A stretch of 64,000 nucleotides of DNA from assembly GCA_963383645.1 (NCBI GenBank), contig OY726565.1, forward strand, positions 39,453,444-39,517,443, read 5' to 3'. The position numbers were made by a program, and so were the translations under genes. Below, piece after piece: positions 23,600 to 36,539 of this stretch. The notes under the pieces were generated by a model that was not told where the DNA came from, did no database searches, and saw only the letters and a program-made list of their open reading frames with translations. Positions within the stretch are counted from its first letter, which is position 1. Every line of letters begins with the position of its first letter. The DNA comes from Muscardinus avellanarius (taxonomy: Eukaryota; Chordata; Mammalia; Rodentia; Gliridae).

Positions 23600-23803
23600 A
23601 ACATAGCATGGTTCTGGATACAGCCTGATTCTGGCTCCTTCATTTGCAGGTTGTATGATACAGACAAATTATCTCACCCCTCTCTGCCCTCATCATTTAT
23701 AAGATAATGGGTACTGTGTTGTAGGGTTGTGATGATAACACTTGTATATGTGGAATACACTCAGTGCATGGCTTGTTGTAAGCAATCAACAAATATTAGC
23801 TAT
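23600..23803 (+). repeat. MIR
   Basis: tgattctggctccttcattt, gacaaattatctcacccctc, tataagataatgggtactgt, then aagcaatcaacaaatattag. Confidence 0.75.
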
Positions 23804-23805
23804 TT

Positions 23806-24430
23806 TTGTCTATAAATCTAGGGTATGATACAAGTTGTCCGACTTTGGGTAAATTACTGCATCTTTTTATGTTTCAGTTTGTTTATTCTGGAAAACAAAG
23901 ATACCAGTACCTACTGCACAGGATTTTTCGGTACCTTCATAGAACAATACATGTAAAGCACTCTTTGAGTAATGCTCAACATGTATGTTTTCATCAGTTT
24001 TCATCATTGTAACCCAAATACCCAACAAGAACAACTTAAAGGAAAGGTTTATTTGGCTCCTGGTTTCAGAGGTTCAATACATGGCTGGCTTGCTTCAAAG
24101 TAGAAACAACATGGCAGCAGAACATGGCAGAGGAAGCTACTGGGCTCGTGGCAGTGGGAAAGCAGAGAGCAAGAAAGACAGCAGCACAGATACAGTGCTC
24201 AGGCTCCCAGGGACTCACCTCTTCCAGTTACCAGCTGGTAAATTCGCTCAAATGATCAATCCATCACACAAATGTAGCTACTGATGAGGTTAAAATCTCC
24301 ATCATTCATTAATTTTACCTCTAGACGTGGCTACATCACCAACAGATGAGCTTTTCTGGGGGACAGTCCATATCCAAATCATAACACACATAGTAGGAAC
24401 TCAAAAATATGAAGCTATTATTATCAGCAT
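23806..24430 (+). repeat. MIR split by a MaLR LTR
   Basis: The left part (ttgggtaaattactgcatct ... atgtaaagcactctttgagt) ends near 24006; its missing end, acatagtaggaactcaaaaa, resumes at about 24388 after the LTR. Confidence 0.75.
24007..24385 (-). mobile_element. Solo MaLR-type LTR
   Basis: Reverse orientation: on the minus strand it runs tatgatttggatatggactg ... agctcatctgttggtgatg ... ccaaataaacctttccttta ... ttgggtatttgggttac, including an AATAAA. Noncoding relic. Confidence 0.75.
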
Positions 24431-25018
24431 CACTATTTTATTAATACCAAAGCAAACAGTCAACTGGCTGGTTGTGAGGAGAGGATAGAGGAAAACTAGT
24501 CAAAATTTCTGACATCAGGTAGGAATGATTCCAACAATGTTCTCATAGATTTTTTAATAACTCCTTTGCCAAGGAAGAACCATCACTTTCTATAATAAAT
24601 GAAAAACTGGTCTCGTGTGGACAGTTTAATTCAGCAAAGTGGTTAAATCTTAGTAATTTACTACACCCTCATCAGTAATCATCTGAACACATGCAGAGCT
24701 GAGCATTATTACTGCTAATATATCGAGAAAAGTTTTCTAAGCAAATGAATTGTATAGATAATAGTTTTAAGATGTCTTATTATTTTTTAAACAAATTGGT
24801 TTTCAGGAATTTAGAAAGGATCATTTGTGCATAGGAAATTCATATCTATTTCAAGCTACATATTATTTAGAGATATATTTACAATGTCATTTGAGTGACT
24901 ATATACTTTGAAAGTAATAAAATGTAATTTTTTAATTTAATAAATGTATAAGCATTAGAGATTATTAATATTAATTCAACAAAATACCATTCTAATAGCA
25001 ACAATGTGTTAGTTATTC
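24431..25018. other. AT-rich unassigned sequence
   Basis: Nothing recognised. Confidence 0.4.
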
Positions 25019-25019
25019 T

Positions 25020-25170
25020 TTCCAAATATTATTTCATCAAACTTAACAATATTCTTGCCAATATATATTATTACCTTAGAGTTAATAATGATTAATAGAG
25101 ATTAAATTTGTCATTGTCACCCAAATAGTGCAGTTGAGCTAGGATAGGAACCCAAACCTGCCTGTTAAAA
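25020..25170 (-). repeat. MIR
   Basis: Reverse MIR ending cagttgagctaggataggaa and cccaaacctgcc. Confidence 0.55.
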
Positions 25171-25379
25171 ATCCATGTTTTTTTTTAATAATCTGTTTCA
25201 TTTAGAATATATTTGATTTGGAAATGTCCTGTCTGTTAAATATATGGGAGTCAAGTATACTAAATAAGCTAATCACCCACCTTATTTGGTTTATTTGACT
25301 CTCATTCCAGGCTGTTTTAAAAATAAAAGTGTTTCTTTTCCTGGCAGCAATTTTTCTCTATAGAATATATTCAATGAAT

Positions 25380-25725
25380 GGACTACAGGCCCATAGGATG
25401 TATTTCAAAAACGTTAAGTTCAGCAGAACGAAGTCAGGTAAAAGATAATGGAATGGATGATCCCATTTACATGAAGTCCTAGGACGAGCAAAACCTACCT
25501 ATAGTGGTATAAATCATACAAGATTTTGTTGAGGGCAGAGTGGGAGGTGGATTGATTACAGAGGGGTATGAACCAATTTCTGGGGGTAAAAGAAATGTTC
25601 TATATTATTTGCACAGGTATTACACAGGTATATTCAGCTGTCATGATTCATCAAACAGTACATTAGAATGTAGAAACATTTTAAAGTGAAACAGAAATGA
25701 GGGCTTTATACACACACGATAAATT
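25380..25725 (+). mobile_element. Old L1 3' end (L1M type)
   Basis: gatcccatttacatgaagtc, ggtataaatcatacaagatt, tttctgggggtaaaagaaat, tattacacaggtatattcag and attcatcaaacagtacatta follow the order of old mammalian L1 3'UTRs. Confidence 0.7.
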
Positions 25726-25889
25726 CCTAATATCATAGCAATATAATAAATTTTCAGTTACTATTTAAGATATTATTATAATATCAACAAGTAAAGTTCA
25801 AGGCAATAAATATTATCATAAAGTAGAACATGTTATGTATTAAGGAAAACTCAGTAGTATAAAAATACTTATAAGATATAAAAGGTAAC

Positions 25890-27300
25890 ATATATGCATA
25901 TGTATATGTATATTTAAGAGATGTAACTATATAAATTAATTAAAATCTAGAAATCCAGAACTTTAATACACCCTTCTCAGAATCTGAAAGATCAAATCAA
26001 CAAAGAAAATAAAGAATTTCATTAGCATTATTAAGTTATGCAACTAAAAAGCAGAGAAGTATATTCTTTTTAAGAATAAAACATTTACAAAATTGCATAA
26101 GTACATGAAGCCTAAATAGACACAACATTCATTGACAGCATTGCAACAAAAAATTTAGAAATCAGTAACAAAAAGGATCCCTAAAATAATTCTATATCTC
26201 CAAAAACTTAGAAAAATACTATAATATAAGTAATATGCTAAAAATCACATTGCAAGGAAAATAGAAAATGTGAAGACCTGAAAGACTAGGAACCACTACA
26301 AATCAAGATTGATGAGAAAGACTGAAAATAATCAGCTTAAGCTTTGATAAAGAAGCTAGAACAAGAACAATGGCATAAGCCACCCCCCAAAAGACCACAC
26401 CTCCAAAAAAAAAAAAACCAAGAAGGAACAATATAAAAAGAAAATAATAATAATAACAGCAAAACAAAAGATTAGGAAAACTAAAACGGATCCTTAAAAA
26501 TATTAATATAAGCATCTTATCTTTCATAACTTTCAAAAAGGTATGAAAATGCATAATAAAAGTGGAGAGTCTAGAGATCTTTAAATCATAAAAGAATGTT
26601 ATGAAAAACTATGTGCCAATAAATATAAAATCTCTTAAAAACAGGATGCATTTATAAAAATATACAAAATGTCAAAATTGGCACAAGAAGAAATTTTAAA
26701 ATTGAATAGATCAATAATGTCTAAAGAATTATAATAACAAAAAAATTTCTTCCTCTATCTCCAGAAGAGCCCTAAGCCTGGTTAGTTTATAACATAGGTT
26801 CTATCAAACTTTTAAGAAACAAAAAAATTGTTGGTGTATACAAATTATTGTGAAAATACAGAAAAAAGAATCTGTTTGATTAATCTGATAAAACTAGTAT
26901 AAAATTTATTCTAAAACTATACTGTATCCCAAAACAAAACAAGGGCAAATCAAGAGAAGAAAATATAGATTCATTTAGCTTAAAATTTTAAGTGTAAGAA
27001 TTCAAAATAACATATTAAAAAACCAAATCTGCCAGCATATTAGAAAGAATTTCAAGAACTCAAAGCTTAACAGGGGAAAATATTTCAAGATATTTGACAT
27101 ATTAGAGGAAAAGACAGAAAATTATATAATTATTTAATAGATACAGAAAAATATTCAATAGAATTCAGTATATATTATAGTTTTATGCCATACAAATTGT
27201 TTTATTTTTAAAAAGCTTTCAAAAGTGGAAAGAAATGTTCTTGATGTAACAAAAGCTATCTCCCCAAACCACTGAATAAAACAACATGAGGAATAAGAGT
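25890..27300 (+). mobile_element. Old L1 ORF2 fragment, inactive
   Basis: Sense-strand remnant of the reverse transcriptase ORF with many stops: ctatgtgccaataaatataa, aattggcacaagaagaaatt, gaatagatcaataatgtcta, ggttctatcaaacttttaag, then aatattcaatagaattcagt. An open frame on the opposite strand (27628-27155) is only a shadow. Confidence 0.7.
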
Positions 27301-27779
27301 TTTTTAGAAATATTGTCATTAAAGTAAAAAATGAGATAAGGCTGTCATTTACTATAAAACAGAGAAACAAAAGAACATAAATTAAATGATATATACAAGA
27401 AAACAAAAAATAAATACCATTACTTTTGAATACACCTCCAAAACAATCTATATTTCTGCACACAGTATGTACCCCAAAAGTGCTCTGAACATTTTGAAAC
27501 ATGAAAATTAACAATGAACTTTTACTATATGAATCTGAATTGGACTCTAAAACCATGGTATTCACTTGACCATCTGCAAACTGAAGGCATGAGCGTGGAC
27601 AGCGCCCAGCCTGCACCTGGAAGACCATGCCTTAGGAAGGAGCTGCTCGATGCAACAAATTGTGGGACACCTTTATGTAAATATGACTCAGCATATGCAT
27701 GTTGAATAAGCCAGTAAAGAGTAATAGGATGGGCTAAAAAAATCTTAAACCTTGAGAGAACACAAGAGAGCACAAATCT

Positions 27780-27898
27780 AAGAGTTGGAAGACACCGACT
27801 CAAACTCTGGTACCACTTCAAGCAGTGTGGCCGGGGAAGGACCATGCAGTCTCTAGCTCTCGTTTCATCTTTAAAATAAGCACATAACACATACAATC
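27780..27898 (+). repeat. MIR fragment
   Basis: gactcaaactctggtaccac ... ctctcgtttcatctttaaaa. Confidence 0.5.
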
Positions 27899-27984
27899 CA
27901 ATTCCTGCTCCTCACTGGATTCTTAAAAAATATCAGGCAGTTTAGTGTGATATGTAATATTTAATTAATGTCACCAAGTTTAAC

Positions 27985-28085
27985 AAGCAGCTTCTTATAA
28001 GTCATCTCATTTTAGTCCTTAAAACTTCACTCTGAGGTTGATATTATTGTCCATTATATTGCAGGTTCCACGGGAGCCTTTTTTG
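27985..28085 (-). repeat. MIR fragment
   Basis: tcatctcattttagtcctta ... ttgatattattgtccattat. Confidence 0.55.
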
Positions 28086-28704
28086 TGTATTCCCAGAATT
28101 TAACTGACACACTGTAAATACAAATAAACATTTACAAATTAAATCTCGCAAACATTACGACTTGTTCAAATGGGGACATAAAGAAAAGGTTTTATATTTT
28201 TAACTTGGCATGTCATAGCACAGAAAAATATTATGACTAATGTCTGAAGTAAAGAACTATAAAATAAAACCATCTTGTTTATTTAGCCCAGAATTGATTT
28301 GGATAATCTACAACTAAATAGCAAGTAGATAATGCTGTAGGATCTAATAATGCTATTTTATGAAATCACTTTGGGAATTTATATATTAACACAATAATGT
28401 TTATTCAGAGATTTTTTCCCTTTAAAATATATTTAGGAGACATAGTTCCCAGGCTTAACAAACAAAAGCTATCGTTTTTAATAGTGCTTTCAAAGTGTAG
28501 AACATTATTAAAAACAAAAACTCTGGCGTTTCCCTTAGGAGAGAACGTGTGGAGATAAAGTAGCAGAGACTGAGTGGGCAAAGCCAAATCATGAGAAATA
28601 TCCTTAGATAAGTAACTTGTAACCCAGCAGGGGAAAACTGCTAAAGGAGTTTTAATGTTAATGCTAGAAACAGCTTGCAGATCATTTAAGAATAACATGC
28701 TCGA

Positions 28705-28896
28705 GCCAGGGTTGGTGGCATACACTTGTAATCCCAGCATTTGGGAAGCTGAGACAGGAGGATCGGTTTGCAAACAGCCTCAGCTACTTAGTGAGGCCCT
28801 TTGCAACTGATACTCTGTTTCAAAATAAAGAATAAAAAAAAAATAGAGCTGGGGTGTAACTCAGAGGTAGAATATCCTGGGTTCCATCCCCAGTAC
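28705..28896 (+). repeat. B1-dID SINE
   Basis: Full-length copy whose tail has become a CA microsatellite. Confidence 0.92.
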
Positions 28897-28911
28897 CACA
28901 CACACACACAT

Positions 28912-28950
<39 letters not shown>
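28897..28950 (+). repeat. (CA)n microsatellite
   Basis: CA run grown from the SINE 3' tail, one TG interruption. Confidence 0.98.
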
Positions 28951-28952
<2 letters not shown>

Positions 28953-31739
28953 TAATGTGTTTGAGAAAGAGAAAACCAGAATAAAAGTCGGCATTGTACA
29001 AGTTGAATAAGAATTAATATATTCTGCTCAAATATGACAGTTAAAAAGAAAGCTTGCTAACGACCTCTGTGGTTATTTAATTTCTTACCAACAGATCTAA
29101 TTTGTAGAACTACATTAAAAAGTAGGGGAAAGTTTCAAAAATATAATAACTGGCTCATTCATATTTTTATGTTATTTCCCTAGTCAGTTATTCTCACCTA
29201 GGATTAGCTGAACTACAGTGGCTCTTTGGTTCTCCTGGTGGAAACACCTGGAATTGCAGGAATAGTTTAATGAGCAAACCTCTACTACAAATAACTAAAA
29301 CTACAGATTCTCATTTGTTAAATATAACAAATACAAAACATTAAAAAAAAACATAAGATTATAGGACATAAAAATAAATTTTAGTGGCAACAGAATTTTT
29401 AAAAATTTTGGGATATATTATTTATTGGTGTTGGAAGGGTTCAAATGAAACTGTGAAGCACCTGGCATATAACATTGTTATTGAATTCAACTGGCTACAA
29501 TATAATTAACATTTGCTCTGGGAGCACATTTATCAGCACCTTAATTAAATTCATATGTATTACAGCAAGATCCCAGCTCCTAAGAGAAGAATTTAGCCTA
29601 ACATATATCTGCAAAGATCATTTGTCTACTGAATGTGTTAAAGTCCTGTCAATTTGTTGGATCAGTTTTGAGTACCTGTCAATTTGAGGGGCCAATTTGA
29701 ATAGCAGTTGCTAATGATGGTGCCCCTCTCAGAAAAGTAGAAGAAAAAGATTGTGTGTTCTGATGAACAGTTTAACACAGGATGAACATTATTCACTTTT
29801 CTTGGATACTGCTCAACTTTATCACTCCTCAGGGGAGGAAAAACTAAATTTCATCTTATTTTGCAATGGCATGATCTTAAACGCTCTTTCGAGCTGAAAT
29901 GCTACCCTTAAAACCTGTTGAAAACTATGCATTTGCTGACTAGTCCAAAAGAGTTGCAAATGCATAGTCTATAATTTAGGGTCTGAGCAAATTAAAACTA
30001 TTTCCTAGCCTGCCCAAGGCCACAAAAGTTGCTGAAATAGGCTCTGGAGCCAGATTGCAAAGGAACTAGTGGATGCATGAAAGCCTTTTTAAAATACACA
30101 TTGTCTTTTGTTTGTGTCTAGATCACTCATAGATACCAAATGCACCAAGAGCCCATGCACAGAACTTCATCTCTGGCTGGGAGTACAAGCGCTTGATTCA
30201 GAAATGCTTTTCTCTCTTTGGACACGACTCTGATCTTGAATAGAAAACGCTGACATACATCTCTGTATATAACTTAACTCCTGGCTTAGGAAATTAAATG
30301 GCTGCACCAAAATTCCCTTTCCAAGCTGTCAATTTGAATAGGTCTGGGAAAACTCACCCATTAAAAACATCATTTGAGATATCAAAACAATTTATATCGA
30401 TATCAATTCATTCAGAGTTTTTAAATTTTTATTCATACATTTATACCAAGCACCAGATACTCTGCTCAGTTCTTGAGGTTCCATGAAGATGAAAATTGCA
30501 TTCAGGTAGCTTATAGTCTGGTGGTCTGCAGCCTACAGTTCATTCTTGCTAAACCAAGAACACTGTCTTTAGATTCTTCCAGAACTGCCCTGTGAATCAT
30601 ACCTTCTAAGTAATAATTGCTTTGGCTTCCAAAGGACACATAAATATAAAGGCTTTCAACAATGAGCTTGCTCTGGGGAGAGACTCCATCCTATTCCCAT
30701 CCTTCTCTCTAGAACAAAAGAGCAAAGATATACAGAAAAAAAGGCATGTTGACACCTGGATAAAGAATGGCAGAGAGAAAACTCCTCTCAAGGAGGCGCA
30801 CAGGGGAGAAAGGGCTTTGCTTAGTTGTTGTTCCAAAGCACAGTGATCTCACTTTCAGGAAAATCTCTCTTTCGGTACAACACAGGAATGTGTAAACCTT
30901 AGCTGGACTCGATTTCTTCCTCTACCCATTCTTTGAATTTCACTAAATAAATATATTTTAGAGGAGTAACAAAAACTTTAGTAGCCATTTTTAGAAATTG
31001 TCTCCCTTTATTTGTACATTTGGCTCACAATTTCCTCTGGTACTACCTTCTACGTAATATACTTCCCATTTGTTACTTAAACATTCTTGTTCTTACAAAA
31101 CACAAAAGACACTTGGTTAGCAAAGCAAAGAAACTCTTACAATAGGGCCAAACAACTCAGGACCTTGAAATTGGAAATTCCCAAGTCTTTGCCAGGTCTG
31201 GGCCTGAAGTTAACTAAGAGAACTGAAGAAATCAGCATTGGCAAGAAAAATGTCTCTCCCTCTGAAGCTTCCAGCTGCAAGTTCAATAAAGACAAGGCAT
31301 TTGAAGTAGGAGCATAATCGACCTGTCAGAAACATTTTGATTTTGCTTAAATACCAGGATAACTGACAACCACTTTCCCCACAACTAAGAATCTCCTAAC
31401 ATGAGAGGCACTTGAAGACGTGTTAAGATTTTTGCAGCTATTAACACATTCCTAAGAAAAATACTGCTGGAGACACAAGAAAGCCAAGCATAACAACCTT
31501 CTCTTTTCAATGAAAATGTTAAGTCTGTTTGATTAAGGGAAGATAAATGAAGGGGCCAGGGCAAACTCACCTCACATTCTGTGCTACAGTTTAGTTTGCC
31601 TGGAAATCAAATTGCCCAGTTTAGGGAAAATGCAGCTGTCTTCAAGACCATGATTTTCTGGAGCAAGGAATCTGATGAGGGACCACTTAGCATTCAGAAG
31701 GTCTCCACTGTCCCTAAAAGCTCCGATTCTCTGGCAAAC
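28951..31739. other. Repeat-poor intergenic stretch
   Basis: About 2.8 kb with no SINE, LTR or microsatellite recognised and no gene. A short old MIR/L2-like fragment may lie at 30430-30525. Contains a perfect 13-bp inverted repeat at 29924-29968. Confidence 0.45.
29924..29968. repeat. Perfect 13-bp inverted repeat
   Basis: ACTATGCATTTGC (29924-29936) and GCAAATGCATAGT (29956-29968) flank a 19-nt loop. The right arm includes TTGCAAAT, one base from the POU octamer. Confidence 0.92.
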
Positions 31740-32812
31740 TCCCATTTTGTAGGTTGTCTCTTCACTCTGTTGGTCATATCTTGCTGGGCAGAAGCTTTTT
31801 AATTTGGTATAATCCCATTTGTTGATTCTTGATTTTGTTTCCTGAGTTATTAGAGTCCTATCCAGAAAATCACTACCTGCGCCAATACCTTGAGGTGCTT
31901 CCCCTATGTTTTCTTCTACTAGTTTCAAAGTTTTGGTCTAACACTAAGGTCTCTGTTCTATTTTGAGTTGATATTTGTACAAAAGAGAGAAGTCTAGCTC
32001 CAGTTTTCCACACTTGGATACAGTTTTTCCCACACCATTTATTGGTGGGCTGTCCTTTCTCCCATGTATGTTTTCAGCATTTTTCTTGAGAATCACCTGA
32101 CTGAGGATGAATGGATTTATTTCTGGGTCCTCTGTTCTGTTCTATTGGTCTACAGGTCTGTTTTTATGTCGATATTATGGTTTTGTACTATACCTCTGCA
32201 ATATGTGTTGAAATCAGGGATTGTGATGCCTCAGGCATTGTTCTTTTTCTTCGGGACTGCTCTGGCTATTCAGGATCTTTTGTGTTTTCATTCGAATTTT
32301 AGGATTTTTTTGTAGTTCGGTCAAAACTGACATTTGTATTTTTATGGGGATTGCATTGAATCTATAAATCACTTATGGTGGGTAGTATGATCATGTAAAA
32401 ATATTAATTTCTTCAATTCCTAAACATGGAAGGTCTTTCTACCTTCTAATGTCTTCTATTATATTTCTCAGTGTTCTGTAATTTTCATTGTAGAGGTCTT
32501 TCACATCCTTGGCTAGGTTTATTCTTAGTTATCTTCTATTTATCTTTTACAGATATTGTAAATGGGATTGTGTTCGTAATTTCTTTCTCAGTAAATCCAT
32601 TATTGGTGTATAGAAAAGCTACTGAGTTTCATATGTTGGTTTTGTATCCTACTACTTTATTAAACTTGTTTACCAGTTCTAAAGGTTTTTCAGTGTTGTC
32701 TTTAGGCTTTTTTGTATATAGGATCATATCATCTACTAACAGGGTAATTTGACTTCCTCCTTTCCTACTTATAGGCCTTTTAAAAAAGATTGTTGCTTCA
32801 AGTTAACTTTTT

Positions 32813-33020
32813 TTGGTGTGTGTGGGTCTGGGGATGGAACCCAGGGGCATTTGACCTCCGAGCTACACCCCCTGCCCTATTTTTTATTCTTTATTTTGAA
32901 ACCGGGTCTCACTGAGTTGCAGAGGGCCTCACTAAGTAGCTGAGGCTGTCCTCGAACCGCAATCCTCCAGTCTCAGCCTCCCGAATGCTGGGATTACAAA
33001 CGTGCGCCCCCACACCTGGC
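32813..33020 (-). repeat. B1-dID SINE (type A) inside L1
   Basis: Antisense copy flanked by TTCAAGTTAACTTTTT at 32797-32812 and 33021-33036. Confidence 0.95.
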
Positions 33021-33039
33021 TTCAAGTTAACTTTTTATT

Positions 33040-33295
33040 ACAACAAAAGAATGTGCTTTTAAGCACTTTTATTGGTGCATTGTAGTCCCGCATCACAATG
33101 TAACACGTGGTGATAGTGACATACAGGCACTTGGTGGGCTCTTCCCCCATCCTTTTTCCCATACAGGGCCGTTGAGACTGACACTGATAATCTCAGATAT
33201 ATACATAATGCCAATGAAAGGGACTCCTTCACGGATCCTCCCTCCCCTCCCCCTTCTCCTAGACCACCTCCCTGGCTCCACTGGAGTTTCTCCTC
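33040..33295 (-). mobile_element. L1 3'UTR-like segment inside older L1
   Basis: Begins cttttattggtgcattgtag and ends in a C-rich part (cctcccctcccccttctcct agaccacctcc) typical of rodent L1 3'UTRs read backwards; the ORF2 match resumes after it. Confidence 0.5.
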
Positions 33296-33618
33296 CATAT
33301 TTGAAGCACCGCTCTTTCTTTTGATTGATCGCTGTAGCTAAAATTTCTAGTATTATGTTGATTAAGAGTGGTGAGAGTGGACACTGTTGTCTTATTCCTA
33401 ATCATAGAGAAAATACTCTCAGTTTTCTCCCATAGTATGATGTTTGCTACAGGTTTGTGATATGTAGTCCTTGTTATGTTGAAGTATAACCTTCCCATAC
33501 CTAATTTATTCAGGATTTTTATCAGGAAGGGATGTTGAATTTTATCAAAGGCTTTCCTAACTTACTGAAATGATCATGTGATTCTTATCTTTGATTCTAT
33601 TTATGTGCCATATTGAAA

Positions 33619-33829
33619 TTTTTTTTTTTGAGGGTCTGGGGATAGAACCCTGGAGCATTCGACCTCTGGGCTACAGCCCCTGCCCTATTTTTTTATTCTT
33701 TATTTTGAAATCGGGTCTCACTGAGTTGCAGAGGGCCTCACTAAGTAGCTGAGGCTGTCTGCGAACCGCGATCCTCCAGTCTCAGCCTCCCGAATGCTGG
33801 GATTACAAGCATGTGCCACCATGCCTGGC
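33619..33829 (-). repeat. B1-dID SINE (type A) inside L1
   Basis: Antisense copy with gggtctggggatagaaccct and the full-length middle. Confidence 0.94.
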
Positions 33830-35239
33830 TACTTATTGATTTGTATATTTTAAACCGTTCATTCTTGCATTCCTGGAATAAAACCTATTTGATCATGGTA
33901 TGTGATCTTTTTAATGTGTGGGTAAATTTGATTAATGAGTAGTTTACTGAGGATTTTTGCAGATATTTGTAAAGGATATTGGCTTATCATTTTTTTTATT
34001 GTATCCTTGTCAAGTTTTAGAAGCAGGTAATACTGGATTCATAGAATGAGTATGAAATTATTTCTTTCCTTTCTATTTTATGAAATAGTTTGAGGACCAT
34101 TGGTGTTAGTTCTTTAAAAGTCTTGTGAAATTCAGAAGTGAATTCACTTGGTCCTAGGCTTTTCTTTGTTTAGAGGTATTTTATTACTGCTTCAGTTTTA
34201 TTACTTGTTTTGATTTATTTAGTTATTTTATATCTTCTTTGTTAAGGTAGGTCATATGTGTCCAGAAATTTATCTATTTCTTCTAGATTTTCCAGTATTG
34301 GCATATAATTTTTAAAAAAATATTCCTAAATGATCCTTTGAATTTAAGTGGCATATATTATAATGACTCCTTTTTCATCTCTTATTATATTTATTTGGGT
34401 CTTCTCTTCAAACCAGAGATTTGTCAGTTCTGTTTATCTTTCAAAGAACCAACTTAGTTCCATTGACCCTCTACACTGTTCTTTTAGTCTCTATTTCATT
34501 TATTTCTTCTTTTTACTGATTTGAAATTCAGTTCTTGTTTTTTTAAGACCTTAAGATGGATCATTAGGTTATTAATTTGAAATCTCTGCATTTTGAAGTA
34601 GTCAATCATTGCTGCATACATAAACGGTCCTTTTCAAACTATTTTGTGGCATCTCACATATTTTGGTATGCTGTGTTTCCATTTTCACTTGATTCAAGGA
34701 CTTTTAAATTTTCTCCACTGATTCTTTTATGATTCATTGTTCCAATAGTGTGCTGTTCAGTCTCCTATATATAATTCCTGTAGCTTCTTCTGCTGTTGAT
34801 TTCTAGTGTCAATCTATTATTGGCCCAATAAGATGCAAAAATTACTGCAATTTTTAAAATTGGTTAAGACTTTCATGGGCTTGGGCATACAGAGAGTGCC
34901 CAAGGAAATCCAGTGTCTCTGTGAATCTTATAAGAGTGAGGACACTGATACTTTAAGCAACTGAGGTGTAAGCAGCAAAGTGTGCAGAATGTGCCTTCTC
35001 TGGTTATTCCTAGTAAGGAATGATAGCCCTATCCTATCCGAAGCTAGGGATTTGCACAGGTAGTGGTGTTACTAGCTCTGTTACCTCAAAGTAATTCTGA
35101 TGATGGTTGATCCAGTTGTATGGAAGGTCCTGAAGCTCTTGCTCTTCTATTGCAGAGTAGTGCAGGTCTAGGTGCTTTATGGGGAGTAACAAGGGTTAGA
35201 ATCAGCTCCCATTTTGTGGGGCTCACGTTCAGTTTTTTA

Positions 35240-35535
35240 AAGTGTTTTGTTTTTATTGGTGCATTGTAGTGACACATCTCAATGGGGTACAAGATGATAG
35301 AGGCACACATGCACACATCACTCATTTATCCCTTCTTCGCTTCCCACCCCATTTTCTCCCCCCTCCCTCCTTCTCATGTTTGGCTTAGTGATTGACTTTG
35401 ATATTTTTGTGAATGCACATCATGTACATTAGGGAATTTCTCTCTTTTCCCCTCCCATTCCCCTCAGTCAGGTCGCCTTATGTGCGCATCTATGGTTTCT
35501 CCTTCTTTATCTAGAGTTCCTCCTATGACCCATTT
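35240..35535 (-). mobile_element. L1 3'UTR-like segment
   Basis: tttttattggtgcattgtag ... cacacatgcacacatcactc ... tcatgtttggcttagtgatt ... cctcagtcaggtcgcctta. Closely parallels 49425-49670. Confidence 0.6.
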
Positions 35536-35885
35536 TCTTCACCTTCAGTTTTATCAGTCCTACACAATCAGACCAGGAGCAGCTGCACTGATATAGCTTA
35601 TCTTAAAAGGTCTTTATTTCTCCTTTGATTCTGAAGGAGGACCTTGCTGTGTAAAGTAATCTTGGTTGACAAGATTATTGTAGATGTATTGTCAATGACT
35701 GTTTCTCTGCAGCTACTGTGGGGGTATCTGCTCAGGAGCTGGACCTCGGCCTCACCCTAATTTTGCCCTCCAGAAAGAGATCAACATCTCTGAACTTATC
35801 TCCACTCTTTTGTTTAGGTAGAAAGGTCCACCAGGGTTCAAGTGAGACTGAGTTTTGACTGAGGTTAAGCTTAATTCCTGTCAGC

Positions 35886-35960
35886 TGAGCTGGGAGTATA
35901 ACCCAGAAAATGAATACCTGCCCAATGTGCACAAGGCCCTGAACCCAGAACTGGAAGGCA
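35886..35960 (+). repeat. ID element
   Basis: gctgggagtataacccagaa ... gcacaaggccctgaacccag: a stand-alone tRNA-derived unit. Confidence 0.75.
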
Positions 35961-35988
35961 AAAGAATATATTTAAAAAATAATAATAA

Positions 35989-36190
35989 GCCAGTTATAGT
36001 GGCACTTACCTGTAATTCCAGTACTTGGGAGGCTGAGATAGGAGGGTTACAGGTTCAAGGTCAGTCTCAGCAACTTAGTAAGACCCTCAGCAACTTAGTG
36101 AGATCCTATTTTAAAACATAAATAAATAAAATAGAGCTGAGAGTGTATCTCAGAAGTTAGAATGCCCCTGGGCTCAATCCTCAGTACAAT
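35989..36190 (+). repeat. B1-dID SINE
   Basis: Older copy followed by an AAT-rich tail to about 36360. Confidence 0.9.
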
Positions 36191-36539
36191 AATGATATTG
36201 ATAACAATAATAATCATAATAAATAATAATAAAAATTTAAAGAGGAAAAATAAAAATATAAATAAAAACGAAAAAGAAATCTAAAAATATTTAAATGAAA
36301 TAAAAATCAACAAAATAAAACAAAATGTTTAAATAGAAAAAGAAAATGCTAATAATAATAAAAGACAGAATATAGAGGGAGAAAAAAATGAGGCAAAAAT
36401 CCCTCCTAGCCAAGCTGTTCAAAAAAGCAAGGGTTTGTGGCTGTGGCTTGTTGGAAATCCTCTTGGCTATTGTCAAACTCGTTGGGACAGAATGTAGGCT
36501 GTGCCAGGCATTTCTTCTTAACCCAACAGGTTAAGGTGC

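Larger units (their letters stand above)
31740..34880 (-). mobile_element. L1 ORF2 3' part, antisense, inactive
   Basis: Reverse-orientation L1: cccattttgtaggttgtctc, gcagaagctttttaatttgg, ttctattggtctacaggtct, ctcggctatt-like tctggctattcaggatcttt, aatgggattgtgttcgtaat, gagtggtgagagtggacact, ttgaattttatcaaaggctt. Two SINEs and a separate L1-3'UTR-like segment have inserted into it. The 5' part is missing. Confidence 0.85.

Noticed and set aside
27155..27628. 157-codon open frame on the minus strand
   Set aside because: Most of it lies antisense to or beside an old L1 ORF2 fragment, is rich in Phe/Ser/Leu from A-rich DNA read backwards, and shows no domain.
31740..34880. Possible active reverse transcriptase gene
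   Set aside because: The L1 ORF2 sequence has many stops, lacks its 5' half and is broken by three later insertions.
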